Shown in pieces: positions 28,225-38,756 of a stretch of 64,000 bases of DNA (positions are counted from its first letter, which is position 1; every line of letters starts with the position of its first letter). Below the pieces are notes generated by a model that was given only the letters and a program-made list of their open reading frames with translations, searched no databases and was not told the origin of the DNA. The DNA comes from an uncultured Fidelibacterota bacterium. GTDB lineage: Bacteria; Fidelibacterota; Marinisomatia; Marinisomatales; Marinisomataceae. The stretch covers positions 210,371-274,370 of the forward strand of contig CACHCR010000001.1 of NCBI GenBank assembly GCA_902578385.1, given 5' to 3'. Position numbers and translations under genes: made by a program.

Positions 28225-28536
28225 TTAAGAATTGACATCCAAAGCATCTAGCAACTGACCGTTTTCATGCATTTCTACTGTAATATCGCAACCTCCAAGT
28301 AATTTCCCATTCACAAATAATTGAGGAAAAGTAGGCCAACCTGATAATTCAGCTAATGCAGGTCTCATATCTTCATGTCCAAGAACATTTACATCATGAA
28401 AGTCAACTCCGTAATGATTAAGAACACTTACTACAGTTTTGGAAAAACCACAAACTGGCATATCCTTTGTCCCTTTCATGAAAAGTACAATGTTATTTTC
28501 TTCGATAACTTTTTTGAAATCTTCTTTAAAATTCAT
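28225..28536 (-). CDS. grxD: monothiol glutaredoxin (Grx4 family)
   Basis: 'CGFS' active site, 'GWPTFPQLFVNGKLLGGCDI'. Confidence 0.93.
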   Translation of the reverse strand: MNFKEDFKKVIEENNIVLFMKGTKDMPVCGFSKTVVSVLNHYGVDFHDVNVLGHEDMRPALAELSGWPTFPQLFVNGKLLGGCDITVEMHENGQLLDALDVNS

Positions 28537-28584
28537 GACTAAATTTATTAATATATTTTAAAAATTAAAGGAGTTATTAAACCA

Positions 28585-29355
28585 ATGCGACTTTTTTCAT
28601 GGAATGTTAACGGAGTAAGAGCAATAGAAAAAAAAGGATTTCTAAATTGGGTTGATAGTGTAGCTCCTGATATTCTATGCATTCAAGAAACAAAAGCAAA
28701 TTTTGATCAACTACCAGATTCTCTTCAAAATATTGAAGGTTACCACGGATATTGGCATTCTGGAGTTAGAAAAGGGTACAGTGGTGTGGCTACATTTTGT
28801 AAAAGCGAACCTCTAGATGTTCAATATGGTTTGGGTATCGAAAAATATGATAAAGAAGGAAGAGTCTTAATTACAGAATTTGAGAACTTTCTGCTATATA
28901 ATATTTATTTTCCAAATGGACAAAAGGATGAACATCGTTTACAGTACAAATTAGATTTTTATGATGATTTATTAGTTATTTTAAATGAACAAGTTGAGTC
29001 TGGAGTTAATGTTGTAGTTGCTGGAGATTGGAATACTGCTCACTTTCCTATTGACTTAGCAAATCCAAAAGCAAATGAAAAAAATTCAGGATTTATGCCA
29101 GTTGAAAGAGCTCAGTTGGATGAATACGTTGAAAATGGTTATGTTGATACCTTTAGATTATTTCACGATGAACCAGATAGATACTCATGGTGGACGTATC
29201 GTTTTGGGGCACGTCAAAGAAATATTGGATGGAGAATTGACTATTTTTTTGTAAATGAAAGTTTTGTTGATTCAGTTTTAGATGCTGATATTCATGAAGA
29301 TGTGATGGGATCTGACCATTGTCCAGTATCAATAGAAATTGATAATAGTTATTAA
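28585..29355 (+). CDS. xth: exodeoxyribonuclease III / AP endonuclease
   Basis: 'FSWNVNGVRA', 'LCIQETKA', 'VAGDWNTAH', 'GSDHCPV'. Confidence 0.93.
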   Translation: MRLFSWNVNGVRAIEKKGFLNWVDSVAPDILCIQETKANFDQLPDSLQNIEGYHGYWHSGVRKGYSGVATFCKSEPLDVQYGLGIEKYDKEGRVLITEFENFLLYNIYFPNGQKDEHRLQYKLDFYDDLLVILNEQVESGVNVVVAGDWNTAHFPIDLANPKANEKNSGFMPVERAQLDEYVENGYVDTFRLFHDEPDRYSWWTYRFGARQRNIGWRIDYFFVNESFVDSVLDADIHEDVMGSDHCPVSIEIDNSY

Positions 29356-30101
29356 TTAACTATTTCTAGTATTGAAAAGTACAGGCTAGAAGTATGACCA
29401 ACTCTTTCTCCGTTTAAACTATCAGGAAATTGAAATACAATAGAATTTTTAATCTCTCCATCATAAGGATCAAAATCATAATTTTTGAACTGAGAGTCGA
29501 ACTCTTTTAAGTTTCTCCATTGCACATGTTTGTTGGTAAATCCATTTTGAAATTCATAATTAAGACTATTGATATTTTCAGAACAATTTTTATTAAAAAT
29601 GGATTCATATAGTCTAATATAAAAAGGAGTCTTGTCTCTTTCGTAATTAACAGGAGTAGCTACAGTATTAAATGTAATCTCTTCATTAAATGGAAAGGAT
29701 TGATTTGTAAACATTACAACGCTTCCCCCCATGCTATGACCAACAATCTGCCAATTATCAATTTCTGGATATTGTAAAATGAGGAGTTGTAATTCTTTTT
29801 CGAAATCTCTTGAAACATTGCCAGGACATTCATTCCAATTGTACTTATAAAAAAATGTGTTAATATTTTTTTTCACAAGATAATTAAATGGTTGTACCCA
29901 TTCATGATGAATTTCGATCCAATATACTGGATAGAATCCATGTAAAGCTACTATAGCAGTATTGCCTTCTCCATTATGAACTACATTCATACCATCTGGA
30001 ATTTTTTTAAGATCTTTGAAAGATAAATACTTGTCATCTCCATATGAAAAAGAAGATAAACAAATAAAAGCAAGAATTGTTGTCAGTGTGCGATTAAACA
30101 T
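29352..30101 (-). CDS. alpha/beta hydrolase
   Basis: 'VALHGFYPVYW' and nucleophile elbow 'IVGHSMGGSVV'. Confidence 0.75.
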   Translation of the reverse strand: MFNRTLTTILAFICLSSFSYGDDKYLSFKDLKKIPDGMNVVHNGEGNTAIVALHGFYPVYWIEIHHEWVQPFNYLVKKNINTFFYKYNWNECPGNVSRDFEKELQLLILQYPEIDNWQIVGHSMGGSVVMFTNQSFPFNEEITFNTVATPVNYERDKTPFYIRLYESIFNKNCSENINSLNYEFQNGFTNKHVQWRNLKEFDSQFKNYDFDPYDGEIKNSIVFQFPDSLNGERVGHTSSLYFSILEIVN

Positions 30102-30125
30102 TATATATTGTGCAAAATTGTTAAA

Positions 30126-30551
30126 ATGAATTTAAAAATACAATTAGTAAAAACTAAGGAAGAATACATAGATATCCTTGATATAAGAAAAAAGGTATTT
30201 ATTGAAGAACAAAATGTTCCATTAAATATTGAAATTGAATATGAAGAAGATTCAAATCATGTAATTTGTTATCTAAATAAATTTCCAGTAGGAACAGGAA
30301 GATGGCGTAATACAAAAAATGGTATCAAGCTTGAAAGATTTGCTGTTTTAAAAGATTTTAGAAATAATGGTATTGGAAAAGAAATCGTAAATTTTATTTT
30401 ATCTGAAATATCATCAAATAATACCATATATTTACATGCACAGGAAGCAGTTGTGGATTTTTATAAAAAGTTAGGTTTTAAGGTTTCTGGAGATAAGTTT
30501 TATGAAGCCGATATTCTTCATTCAAAAATGATTTATAGCTTAGAGATATGA
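30126..30551 (+). CDS. GNAT family acetyltransferase
   Basis: 'LERFAVLKDFRNNGIGKEIVNFIL', 'FYKKLGFK'; start Met7 of ORF 30108. Confidence 0.88.
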   Translation: MNLKIQLVKTKEEYIDILDIRKKVFIEEQNVPLNIEIEYEEDSNHVICYLNKFPVGTGRWRNTKNGIKLERFAVLKDFRNNGIGKEIVNFILSEISSNNTIYLHAQEAVVDFYKKLGFKVSGDKFYEADILHSKMIYSLEI

Positions 30552-32383
30552 AAGAATCATCATTAAAAAGATTATTTAAGTTTGTTTTAGCCCATTGGCC
30601 ATTTTTATTACTGTCCACTGCAGCTGCTTTTTTCTTTGTTATCTTCAATAGTGCATCAATTTGGATAACTGCCACTATGATTAACAATATCTTAATTGAT
30701 TTCAATGAAATGCTTATTGAAAATCAACGATTGCTAAGTTTAAATGATCTTTCAATGAACGATCGATTAAAACTTTTTTCAAATAGTCTGCTTTTAAAAG
30801 ATACTGCGATTAATACGGTTTCTTCAGTATGTATTGCACTAATAGTAGTTTTCTCAGCGAAAAATATTTCTTTATACATTAAAAATATTACTCTTTCGAT
30901 CGTGCAATATCGATTGATTCGTGATTTAAGAAATAAATTATATAGCCATTTTCATTATTTATCCCTTTCTTATTTCAATAAAAATAAGTCTGGAGAGCTG
31001 ACTGCAGTTTTAGTAAATGATATTGATAATATGCGAAATTCATTATCTATAATGTTTCAAAAATTATTTGTTGAACCAATTAATATTCTAATTCTAATGA
31101 GTTTACTGTTTATTGTGAGTCCTAAGCTTGCCTCAATTGCTCTTTTAATTATTCCTATAAGTGGTGTCATAATTTTTGGTATATCCCATAGTATTAGAAG
31201 AAGATCAAAGAGAAGCCAAGCTCAATTAGCAGGAATGACTTCTATGATTGCTGAAACAATAGGTTCTATGAGAATTGTTAAAGCTTTTGCAACAAAGGGC
31301 TTTGAGATAAATAGGTTTGCTAAGGAGACTCAAAAATACTACAAGTTAATGCTTCGAAGAGATAGATTGAGATTTGTATCATCACCTGTATCTGAAACAT
31401 TTGGCGCAACAATTGCCGCTTTATTATTATGGGTTGGGGCAAGAGATGTTCTTGTTCTGCAATCTATTAGCTCCGAAGATTTTCTAAGATTTATTTTATT
31501 ACTTTTTAGTTTATTTCAACCTCTGAAAAACTTAACAAATGTTGTAAATGAATTACAAAACGGCCTTGCTTCTGCAGATAGAGTTTTTACAATTATGGAT
31601 ATAGAATCTGATATCGAAGATATGGATGATGCTATTACAATAGATGATTTACAAAACTCTCTTTCCTTCAATCAAGTATCTTTTTCTTATGGAGATGAAA
31701 AAGATAAAGTATTAAATAATATTAATTTTAAAATAAATAAAGGCGAGATTATTGCTTTAGTAGGACCAAGTGGTGCTGGGAAGTCTACATTAGTAGATCT
31801 TATCCCAAGATTCTATGATACCTTAAATGGTTCAATTGAAATTGATAATAAAAATATTAAGGAAGTTAAAATCAGTTCATTAAGATCATTAATGGGTATT
31901 GTTACACAAGAAACATTCCTATTTGATGATACTGTTAAAGCTAATATTGCATACGGATTAGATGGTATTTCTGAAAAGGAAATTGAAGATGCTGCTAAAG
32001 CAGCAAATGCGGACGAATTCATAAGAGAATTACCTGATGGATATAGTACTATTATTGGGGAGCGAGGAGTTTCATTATCTGGAGGACAAAAACAAAGAAT
32101 AGCTATTGCAAGGGCAATAGTTAAAAACCCTCCAATTTTAATTTTAGATGAAGCTACTTCTTCGTTAGATAGTGAATCTGAAAAAAATGTTCAGTCAGCT
32201 ATTGAGCATTTAATGAGCCATAGAACGGTAATTGTTATAGCGCACCGTTTATCTACTGTTCATAATGCAGATAAAATTTTAGTTCTTGAAAATGGTCAAA
32301 TTGTTCAAGAAGGAAAACATGAAGATCTTGTAAATACTGAAGGTCTTTATAAACAGTTACACAAAATGCAATTTAGAACTTAA
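30548..32383 (+). CDS. ABC transporter, MsbA-like TMD-NBD fusion
   Basis: Walker A 'GPSGAGKST', signature 'LSGGQKQR', Walker B 'ILILDEATSSLD'. Confidence 0.93.
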   Translation: MKESSLKRLFKFVLAHWPFLLLSTAAAFFFVIFNSASIWITATMINNILIDFNEMLIENQRLLSLNDLSMNDRLKLFSNSLLLKDTAINTVSSVCIALIVVFSAKNISLYIKNITLSIVQYRLIRDLRNKLYSHFHYLSLSYFNKNKSGELTAVLVNDIDNMRNSLSIMFQKLFVEPINILILMSLLFIVSPKLASIALLIIPISGVIIFGISHSIRRRSKRSQAQLAGMTSMIAETIGSMRIVKAFATKGFEINRFAKETQKYYKLMLRRDRLRFVSSPVSETFGATIAALLLWVGARDVLVLQSISSEDFLRFILLLFSLFQPLKNLTNVVNELQNGLASADRVFTIMDIESDIEDMDDAITIDDLQNSLSFNQVSFSYGDEKDKVLNNINFKINKGEIIALVGPSGAGKSTLVDLIPRFYDTLNGSIEIDNKNIKEVKISSLRSLMGIVTQETFLFDDTVKANIAYGLDGISEKEIEDAAKAANADEFIRELPDGYSTIIGERGVSLSGGQKQRIAIARAIVKNPPILILDEATSSLDSESEKNVQSAIEHLMSHRTVIVIAHRLSTVHNADKILVLENGQIVQEGKHEDLVNTEGLYKQLHKMQFRT

Positions 32384-32396
32384 ATTATTACTGTCT

Positions 32397-33662
32397 ATGG
32401 GGAAACTTAAAGAACAACTATCGAAAAAAATACCTGACTGGAGATATAATTATCGTCAGTTGCTCGATGAGAAAGGTGATCACGTTACAAGTAGTGTTAC
32501 CATTAATGCTGCATATTCTGGAATGAAGGGTGTCAAGGGAATGATTTGCGATACATCATCAGTTACTGCTGATGCTGGCTTGCATGTTAGAGGAAAGCAC
32601 ATTTTAGATTTAGTTGATTTAAAACCAGAAGAAATATTATACCTATTATTAATCGGAGATTTGCCAAATTCTGAAGAGCTTGTTGATTTACAGAAAGACT
32701 TAAATGAAAGAAGTGCAGTACCTGATTATGTTTGGGATGTTTTGTCAGGAATGCCAAAAGATTCTCATCCAATGGCTATGTTTAATACTGCAATTTTATC
32801 TATGCAAAAAGAAAGTAAGTTTGCTGAGGCTTATGACTTAGTTGTTTCAAAAGGTGATTATTGGGAAAGTACACTTGAAGATGGTTTGAACATTATTGCT
32901 AAACTTCCTGCAATTAGTGCTGCAGTTTATAGGCTTAGATTTGAAAAGGGTGAGAGATTAAAAGAAGGCGAATCTGATGATTGGTCAGAAAAGTTCTTAC
33001 AAATGATGGGAATGGATTATTCTGAAGATATGCTAAAGATGATGCAACTATACTTAATGCTTCATTGTGACCATGAGGGTGGAAATGTCAGTACTTTTAG
33101 TGCATTAACTGTCAATTCTGCTCTTTCAGATCCTTATTATGCATTATCTGCAGGACTGAATGGATTGGCTGGACCATTGCATGGATTGGCTAACCAAAAT
33201 AATTTGAAATTTGTTTTAGATATTATTGATCATTATAAAGGTGTTCCTTCAGATGAACAACTTAAAGAATTTTCATGGGATAGGTTAAACTCTGGAAAAG
33301 TCATTCCAGGCTATGGCCATGCAGTATTGAGATGTCCTGACCCTAGATTCACTGCTTTTATGAATTTTGGTAAACAACATATAAAAGACAGCGAAGTTTT
33401 TGATGTAGTTACAAAATTATTTGATATAGTTCCAGATGTATTAAAAGAGCATGGAAAAGCTAGAAACCCATGGCCTAATGTTGATGCTGCTTCAGGTTCT
33501 CTTTTATATCATTATGGTATTAAAGAATTTCAATTCTATACTGTTTTATTTAGTATGTCTAGATCTTTGGGTATTGTTTCACAAATGGTTCTAGCTAGAG
33601 CAATGGGTATTCCTTTAACTAGGCCAAAGTCTTTAACATATGAGGCATTGAAAGAGCTTTAA
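32397..33662 (+). CDS. gltA: citrate synthase, eukaryote/mitochondrial-type
   Basis: 'PGYGHAVLRCPDPRFTAF', 'ARNPWPNVDAASGSLLYHYG', 'RPKSLTYEAL'. Confidence 0.92.
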   Translation: MGKLKEQLSKKIPDWRYNYRQLLDEKGDHVTSSVTINAAYSGMKGVKGMICDTSSVTADAGLHVRGKHILDLVDLKPEEILYLLLIGDLPNSEELVDLQKDLNERSAVPDYVWDVLSGMPKDSHPMAMFNTAILSMQKESKFAEAYDLVVSKGDYWESTLEDGLNIIAKLPAISAAVYRLRFEKGERLKEGESDDWSEKFLQMMGMDYSEDMLKMMQLYLMLHCDHEGGNVSTFSALTVNSALSDPYYALSAGLNGLAGPLHGLANQNNLKFVLDIIDHYKGVPSDEQLKEFSWDRLNSGKVIPGYGHAVLRCPDPRFTAFMNFGKQHIKDSEVFDVVTKLFDIVPDVLKEHGKARNPWPNVDAASGSLLYHYGIKEFQFYTVLFSMSRSLGIVSQMVLARAMGIPLTRPKSLTYEALKEL

Positions 33663-33668
33663 TTTTTA

Positions 33669-34304
33669 ATGCTAAAAAAAGATAAAGTAAAATTTATTAT
33701 AAAAAAACTTGATGAATTTTATCCAGAAGTTAATCCACCATTAGATCATAAAAATAATTATACTTTGCTAATTGCAGTATTGCTTTCTGCTAATTCAACA
33801 GATAAATCTGTGAACAAAGTTACTCCCAATCTTTTTAAGATTGCCAATACTCCAAGAAAAATGTTACAAATACCTTATGAAGAATTATATCAAATAATTA
33901 AACCATGTGGACTTGGACCAGCAAAAGCTTCCAATATTTTGAGTTTATCAAAAATGTTAAATGAAAATCATAATGGCAAAGTACCAGATAATTTTGAAGA
34001 ACTTGAAGAACTTCCTGGGGTAGGACATAAAACAGCTTCAGTTGTAATGTCGCAAGCTTTTGGTCTTCCAGCCTTTGCTGTTGATACCCATGTACATCGT
34101 TGTATGTATAGATGGGGGTTATCTAGTGGCAAAAATGTTGTTCAAACTGAAAAAGATGCTAAAAGATTATTCCCAAAAGAGAGATGGAGTAAGTTACATT
34201 TACAAATCATTTTTTATGGTAGAGAATATTGTCCTGCTAAGAATTTTAATCCAAATGACTGTCCAATCACAACTGTTGTTGGAAGAAGGTCATTATTTAA
34301 ATAA
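33669..34304 (+). CDS. nth: endonuclease III-like DNA glycosylase
   Basis: HhH 'LPGVGHKTASVV', catalytic Asp in 'AVDTHVHR'. Confidence 0.9.
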   Translation: MLKKDKVKFIIKKLDEFYPEVNPPLDHKNNYTLLIAVLLSANSTDKSVNKVTPNLFKIANTPRKMLQIPYEELYQIIKPCGLGPAKASNILSLSKMLNENHNGKVPDNFEELEELPGVGHKTASVVMSQAFGLPAFAVDTHVHRCMYRWGLSSGKNVVQTEKDAKRLFPKERWSKLHLQIIFYGREYCPAKNFNPNDCPITTVVGRRSLFK

Positions 34305-34316
34305 ATTATTATATCA

Positions 34317-34742
34317 ATGAAATCAAAAAACACAACTTATTTAACAAAAGTATTTTCATTTTGTGCCGCACACCAGTACGGAAATAAAAAATGGAGTGAT
34401 CAAGAAAATTGGGAAGTTTTTGGAAAAGATACTAGAGTACATGGACATAATTACACATTGCATGTAACGGTTACTGGAGAAATTAATCCAGATTCAGGGT
34501 TCCTTGTTGATTTGGGTCATTTAAAAAAAATTGTTAATGAACACGTTGTAGATGTATTAGATCATTCTCAGTTCGATAAAGATATTCCCTGGTTTGAGGG
34601 AAAACAACCTTCTACAGAAGTGTTGGTAGTTTTCATATGGGAAGAAATAGTAAAATATTTAGAAGGATGTACTCTACATAGAATTCGAATTGAGGAAACC
34701 CCAACAATTTATACAGACTATTATGGACCAATTGATGAATGA
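34317..34742 (+). CDS. queD: 6-pyruvoyl-tetrahydropterin synthase / QueD family
   Basis: 'FSFCAAHQYGN', 'VHGHNYTLHVTV', 'LDHSQFD', 'PSTEVLV', 'IEETPT'. Confidence 0.85.
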   Translation: MKSKNTTYLTKVFSFCAAHQYGNKKWSDQENWEVFGKDTRVHGHNYTLHVTVTGEINPDSGFLVDLGHLKKIVNEHVVDVLDHSQFDKDIPWFEGKQPSTEVLVVFIWEEIVKYLEGCTLHRIRIEETPTIYTDYYGPIDE

Positions 34743-35403
34743 TTTTCAAGAAAGATTATATCTTATTTTTGCTGGGATATTCATTGCTTCTTTAGTTGCT
34801 TGCAATTTGATATTTCAAAAATTCTTTACATGGAATTTTTTAGGATTAACCTTTGAACTATCAGTTGGTATTATAGCATATCCAATAACATTTTTAGTGA
34901 CAGATCTTATTTCAGAGTTGTACGGGAAAAAAAGAGCCAATCAAGTTGTTATTTCAGGTTTTTGTGCTAGTGTCTTTACAACATTATTAATTTTTATATC
35001 TATGAATGCTACTGCTGCTGAATGGTCTCCAGTAGATTCTGCAACATTTAACAAAGTTTTTGGATTATCTGCACCTGCATTTATGGCATCAATGATGGCT
35101 TACTTAACCGCTCAATTTATTGATGTACGTATTTTTCACTTTTGGAAAAGATTAACTAAAGGAAAGCATTTATGGCTAAGAAATAATGCCTCCACTATGT
35201 TCTCACAATTAGTTGATACTTCAATGGTATTATTAATTCTTTGTTCAGCTGGTGCAATTGGTTGGGAAAGATTTGGAAGTTTGTTACTAATGGGATGGTT
35301 GTTTAAAGTTTTAGTTGCCTTAATCGACACACCGATTATCTATTTCTTATTATGGGTTCTAAAAGATAAAATAAGGCCAGCAAGTTATTTGGAGGAAAAA
35401 TGA
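34735..35403 (+). CDS. yhhQ: queuosine precursor transporter (YhhQ/VUT family)
   Basis: '[25 protein letters not shown]', '[12 protein letters not shown]'; start at Met16 of ORF. Confidence 0.9.
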   Translation: MNDFQERLYLIFAGIFIASLVACNLIFQKFFTWNFLGLTFELSVGIIAYPITFLVTDLISELYGKKRANQVVISGFCASVFTTLLIFISMNATAAEWSPVDSATFNKVFGLSAPAFMASMMAYLTAQFIDVRIFHFWKRLTKGKHLWLRNNASTMFSQLVDTSMVLLILCSAGAIGWERFGSLLLMGWLFKVLVALIDTPIIYFLLWVLKDKIRPASYLEEK

Positions 35404-35975
35404 ACGAAGATAAACGTAAAAAATTAGAAGCTAATACAAAAAATTTATTAGAGCTTTTAGGAGAAGATCCTTCTAGAGAAGGGTTAGTAAATACACCTAA
35501 AAGAGTAGCAAAAGCATGGGATTTTTTAACAAAAGGTTATAATGAAAATCTTGATGATTTAATCAATAACGCGATTTTTGAAGGCGAATCCAAAGATATG
35601 GTTATTGTAAAGAATATTGAGTTCTATAGTCTATGTGAACATCATATGATACCATTTTATGGAAAAGCTCATATTGGATATATTCCAGATGGTAAAATTA
35701 TAGGATTGTCTAAACTTGCTAGGATTACTGATCTTTTTTCACAAAGGCTTCAAGTTCAAGAACGTTTAACTAATCAAATCGCACAATGTCTTCAAGAAGT
35801 TCTAAAACCTCGCGGTGTTGCAGTGGTTTTAGAAGGAAAACATTTTTGCATGCTTAGCAGAGGTGTTCAAAAACAAAATAGCATTGCTACAAGTAGTTCA
35901 ATGTTGGGTATCTTTAGAGAGAAAGAATCAACAAGGAATGAATTTTTAAAACTGATTGAAATGAATAACATTTAG
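35400..35975 (+). CDS. folE: GTP cyclohydrolase I
   Basis: '[19 protein letters not shown]', 'GLSKLARI', 'RGVQK.NS.ATSS'. Confidence 0.95.
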   Translation: MNEDKRKKLEANTKNLLELLGEDPSREGLVNTPKRVAKAWDFLTKGYNENLDDLINNAIFEGESKDMVIVKNIEFYSLCEHHMIPFYGKAHIGYIPDGKIIGLSKLARITDLFSQRLQVQERLTNQIAQCLQEVLKPRGVAVVLEGKHFCMLSRGVQKQNSIATSSSMLGIFREKESTRNEFLKLIEMNNI

Positions 35976-35982
35976 GATTTTT

Positions 35983-37281
35983 TTGAAAAAATATCAATTA
36001 ATAGTTGTTGGAGGGGGTCCTGGTGGTTATACAGCAGCTTTTAGAGCTGCTGAGCTTGGAATGAGTGTTGCAATAGTTGATGATAATGATCTTGGAGGTG
36101 TATGTTTAAATTGGGGATGTATTCCAACCAAGTCATTGTTAAAAAATGCTGAAGTTTTTGAACTAATTAATGATGCGAGTTCTTATGGAATTGAAATAGG
36201 AAAGCCCAAAGTTCATTTTGATAAAATCATTGATAAAACTATTCAGGCAAGGAAAAGATTATCTAAAGGCCTCCATTTTCAAGTAAGAAAGTTAGGTGTA
36301 GATTTTTTCCCAGGTTTTGCATCTTTTATAAATCAAAACTCAATTGAAGTAGATGGGAACACTCTTCATGGGGATACATTTATTATTGCAACAGGTTCAA
36401 AAGCGAAGCACTTGCAGTCCTTAGATCATTCGAGCAAAAATGTAATGACTGCAAAAGATATTTTTAATTTGAAAAAATTACCAAAAAGCATGACAATTAT
36501 TGGAGCTGGTGCCATTGGAGTTGAGTTTGCTTATTTTTTTAATGCTTTTGGGACAAATATTACTCTTTTAGAAGCTCAAGAAAATATTTTACCTAATGAA
36601 GATCTTGATGTTTCTCAATGGATGCATAAGGTTTTAAAAAGAAAAAAAATAGATATTCAAACCAATACTCTAGCGACAGAAATTAATGATGAATATGTAT
36701 TAGTATCTATTGGAGTTGAAGGCAATTCAAAGGGTTTTGGGTTAAATAAAATTGGTATAGAAATTGGACCAAATCAGCACATAAAAGTTGATAAAGATGG
36801 AAAAACTAATATTGATAATATCTATGCTGTTGGTGATGTTGTAGGTCCTCCTTGGTTAGCCCATGTTTCAAGTACTGAAGGCCTATATGTTGTTGAACAT
36901 ATTTCGAAGCTCAATCCAAAGAAAATTGATTATAATTGTATTCCTGCATGCACCTATTCAAAGCCAGAAATTGGCTCTATAGGTTTAAGTCAAGAAATGT
37001 TAGATAAAGATGGAATTGATTACAAAGTTGTAAAATCATTTTTCAATGCAAATGGTAAAGCTGTTGCTAGTAGTTCAACAGAAGGATTTATTAAAATTTT
37101 AGTATCAAAAGATAACTATGTTTTAGGAGCTCATATTATTGGTTCTAATGCTACAGAAATGATTTCTGAGTTTAGTTTAGCAATGAGAAATAAGTTGTCA
37201 GTTGAAAATATTTTAGATTCAATCCATCCACATCCAACTTTTTCAGAAGCTATTTTTGAAACATTGATGCAGTTAAAATAA
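35983..37281 (+). CDS. lpd: dihydrolipoyl dehydrogenase
   Basis: 'GGGPGGYTAAFRAAELG', redox 'GGVCLNWGCIP', 'HPHPTFSEAI'; TTG start. Confidence 0.92.
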   Translation: MKKYQLIVVGGGPGGYTAAFRAAELGMSVAIVDDNDLGGVCLNWGCIPTKSLLKNAEVFELINDASSYGIEIGKPKVHFDKIIDKTIQARKRLSKGLHFQVRKLGVDFFPGFASFINQNSIEVDGNTLHGDTFIIATGSKAKHLQSLDHSSKNVMTAKDIFNLKKLPKSMTIIGAGAIGVEFAYFFNAFGTNITLLEAQENILPNEDLDVSQWMHKVLKRKKIDIQTNTLATEINDEYVLVSIGVEGNSKGFGLNKIGIEIGPNQHIKVDKDGKTNIDNIYAVGDVVGPPWLAHVSSTEGLYVVEHISKLNPKKIDYNCIPACTYSKPEIGSIGLSQEMLDKDGIDYKVVKSFFNANGKAVASSSTEGFIKILVSKDNYVLGAHIIGSNATEMISEFSLAMRNKLSVENILDSIHPHPTFSEAIFETLMQLK

Positions 37282-37893
37282 ATGCTCACTCAAATTCAAG
37301 ATTTAAAAAGAAAAAATTATTTAGATACACTTCAAATCCAAGAAAGTTTACGAAATCAAGTTTTAAAAAATGATTCTAATAATTTCTTAATCATTGTTGA
37401 ACATAATCATGTTTATACTCTTGGGAAGAATGCAAATTCTAATAATGTTTTAAACAAAATTTGCGAAATTATACCAACTCAAAGAGGAGGTGATGTAACT
37501 TATCATGGTCCTGGACAATTAGTTGCATATCCTATAATAAATCTCAAAAAAAGAAAAATTGGAGTTAAGTCTTATGTTGCAATGATTGAAAAATTAATAT
37601 CAAATATTTTATTTGATTATGGCCTTAAACCTCATGTCCCAATAAAAGAAACTGGTGTTTGGATTGACGATAGAAAAATAGCTAGTATAGGCATTCATGT
37701 TTCTAGAGGAGTCACAATGCATGGATTAGCCATTAATGTAAATACTGATCTTACTTATTTTGATAATATCATTTCTTGTGGAATTGAAGGAGTTAAAATG
37801 ACTTCTATGGATAAAGAACTTGGAAAAAAAATTCGAATGAACGATATTAAAAAGAGTTTAATCACTCATTTTAACCAAATATTTAAAGATTAA
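37282..37893 (+). CDS. lipB: octanoyltransferase
   Basis: 'QRGGDVTYHGPGQLVAYPI', 'GVWIDDRKIASIGIHVSR'. Confidence 0.95.
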   Translation: MLTQIQDLKRKNYLDTLQIQESLRNQVLKNDSNNFLIIVEHNHVYTLGKNANSNNVLNKICEIIPTQRGGDVTYHGPGQLVAYPIINLKKRKIGVKSYVAMIEKLISNILFDYGLKPHVPIKETGVWIDDRKIASIGIHVSRGVTMHGLAINVNTDLTYFDNIISCGIEGVKMTSMDKELGKKIRMNDIKKSLITHFNQIFKD

Positions 37894-38756
37894 TGATTCA
37901 TACTAAACTACATAAGCCAAAAATTAATATTTCAACTGATGAAAATTATAAAGCCGTTAAAAAAATGGTCCAGGAAAGCTATCTCAACACTGTTTGTGCA
38001 GAAGCAAGATGTCCTAATATTTATGAGTGTTGGAATAGAAAAACAGCAACTTTAATGATTTTAGGCGATACATGTACAAGGGCTTGTGGTTTTTGTTCCG
38101 TCAAAACAGGAAAACCTACGTGGAACGATCCATTGGAGCCAATTAGAGTTGCACAAGCAGTAAAAAAAATGGGTTTAAGACATGTAGTTATTACATCTGT
38201 AGATAGAGATGACTTAAAAGGAGATTTTGGAGCTTCGATTTGGGCAGATACAATTATTAAAACCAAAGAGATTAACCCTAATTGTACTGTAGAAGTGTTG
38301 ACTCCAGATTTTAAGGGTTTTGATCCAGCACTTACAAAAGTGTTTGATGCTGGCCCTGATATTTTTAGTCATAATGTAGAATGTGTTGAGCGTATTAGTA
38401 AAGCAGTTAGAGCTCAAGCAGTATGGCAAAGATCACTTGAAGTCCTAAAAAAATCTATTCAATATGGACTCAGAACCAAAACAGGAATTATGGTTGGACT
38501 TGGAGAGGATGTTAATGAGGTAAAGAGCACTATGCAGCAGGTTGTAGATTTAGGGGTACAAATTTTTACAATTGGACAGTATCTTCAGCCAACTAAAAAT
38601 CATTTGAAGGTCAAAGAGTATGTATCCAAAGAACAGTTTGAAGCCTATAAAGATTATGGCTATTCTATTGGATTTAAAGTAGTAGAGTCAGGCCCATTAG
38701 TACGTAGTTCATATCATGCAGATGAGCAAGCAAGAATGGTATTTAATAATGATTAA
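37893..38756 (+). CDS. lipA: lipoyl synthase
   Basis: 'CAEARCPNIYECW', radical-SAM 'CTRACGFCSV', C-terminal 'GPLVRSSYHA'. Confidence 0.96.
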   Translation: MIHTKLHKPKINISTDENYKAVKKMVQESYLNTVCAEARCPNIYECWNRKTATLMILGDTCTRACGFCSVKTGKPTWNDPLEPIRVAQAVKKMGLRHVVITSVDRDDLKGDFGASIWADTIIKTKEINPNCTVEVLTPDFKGFDPALTKVFDAGPDIFSHNVECVERISKAVRAQAVWQRSLEVLKKSIQYGLRTKTGIMVGLGEDVNEVKSTMQQVVDLGVQIFTIGQYLQPTKNHLKVKEYVSKEQFEAYKDYGYSIGFKVVESGPLVRSSYHADEQARMVFNND

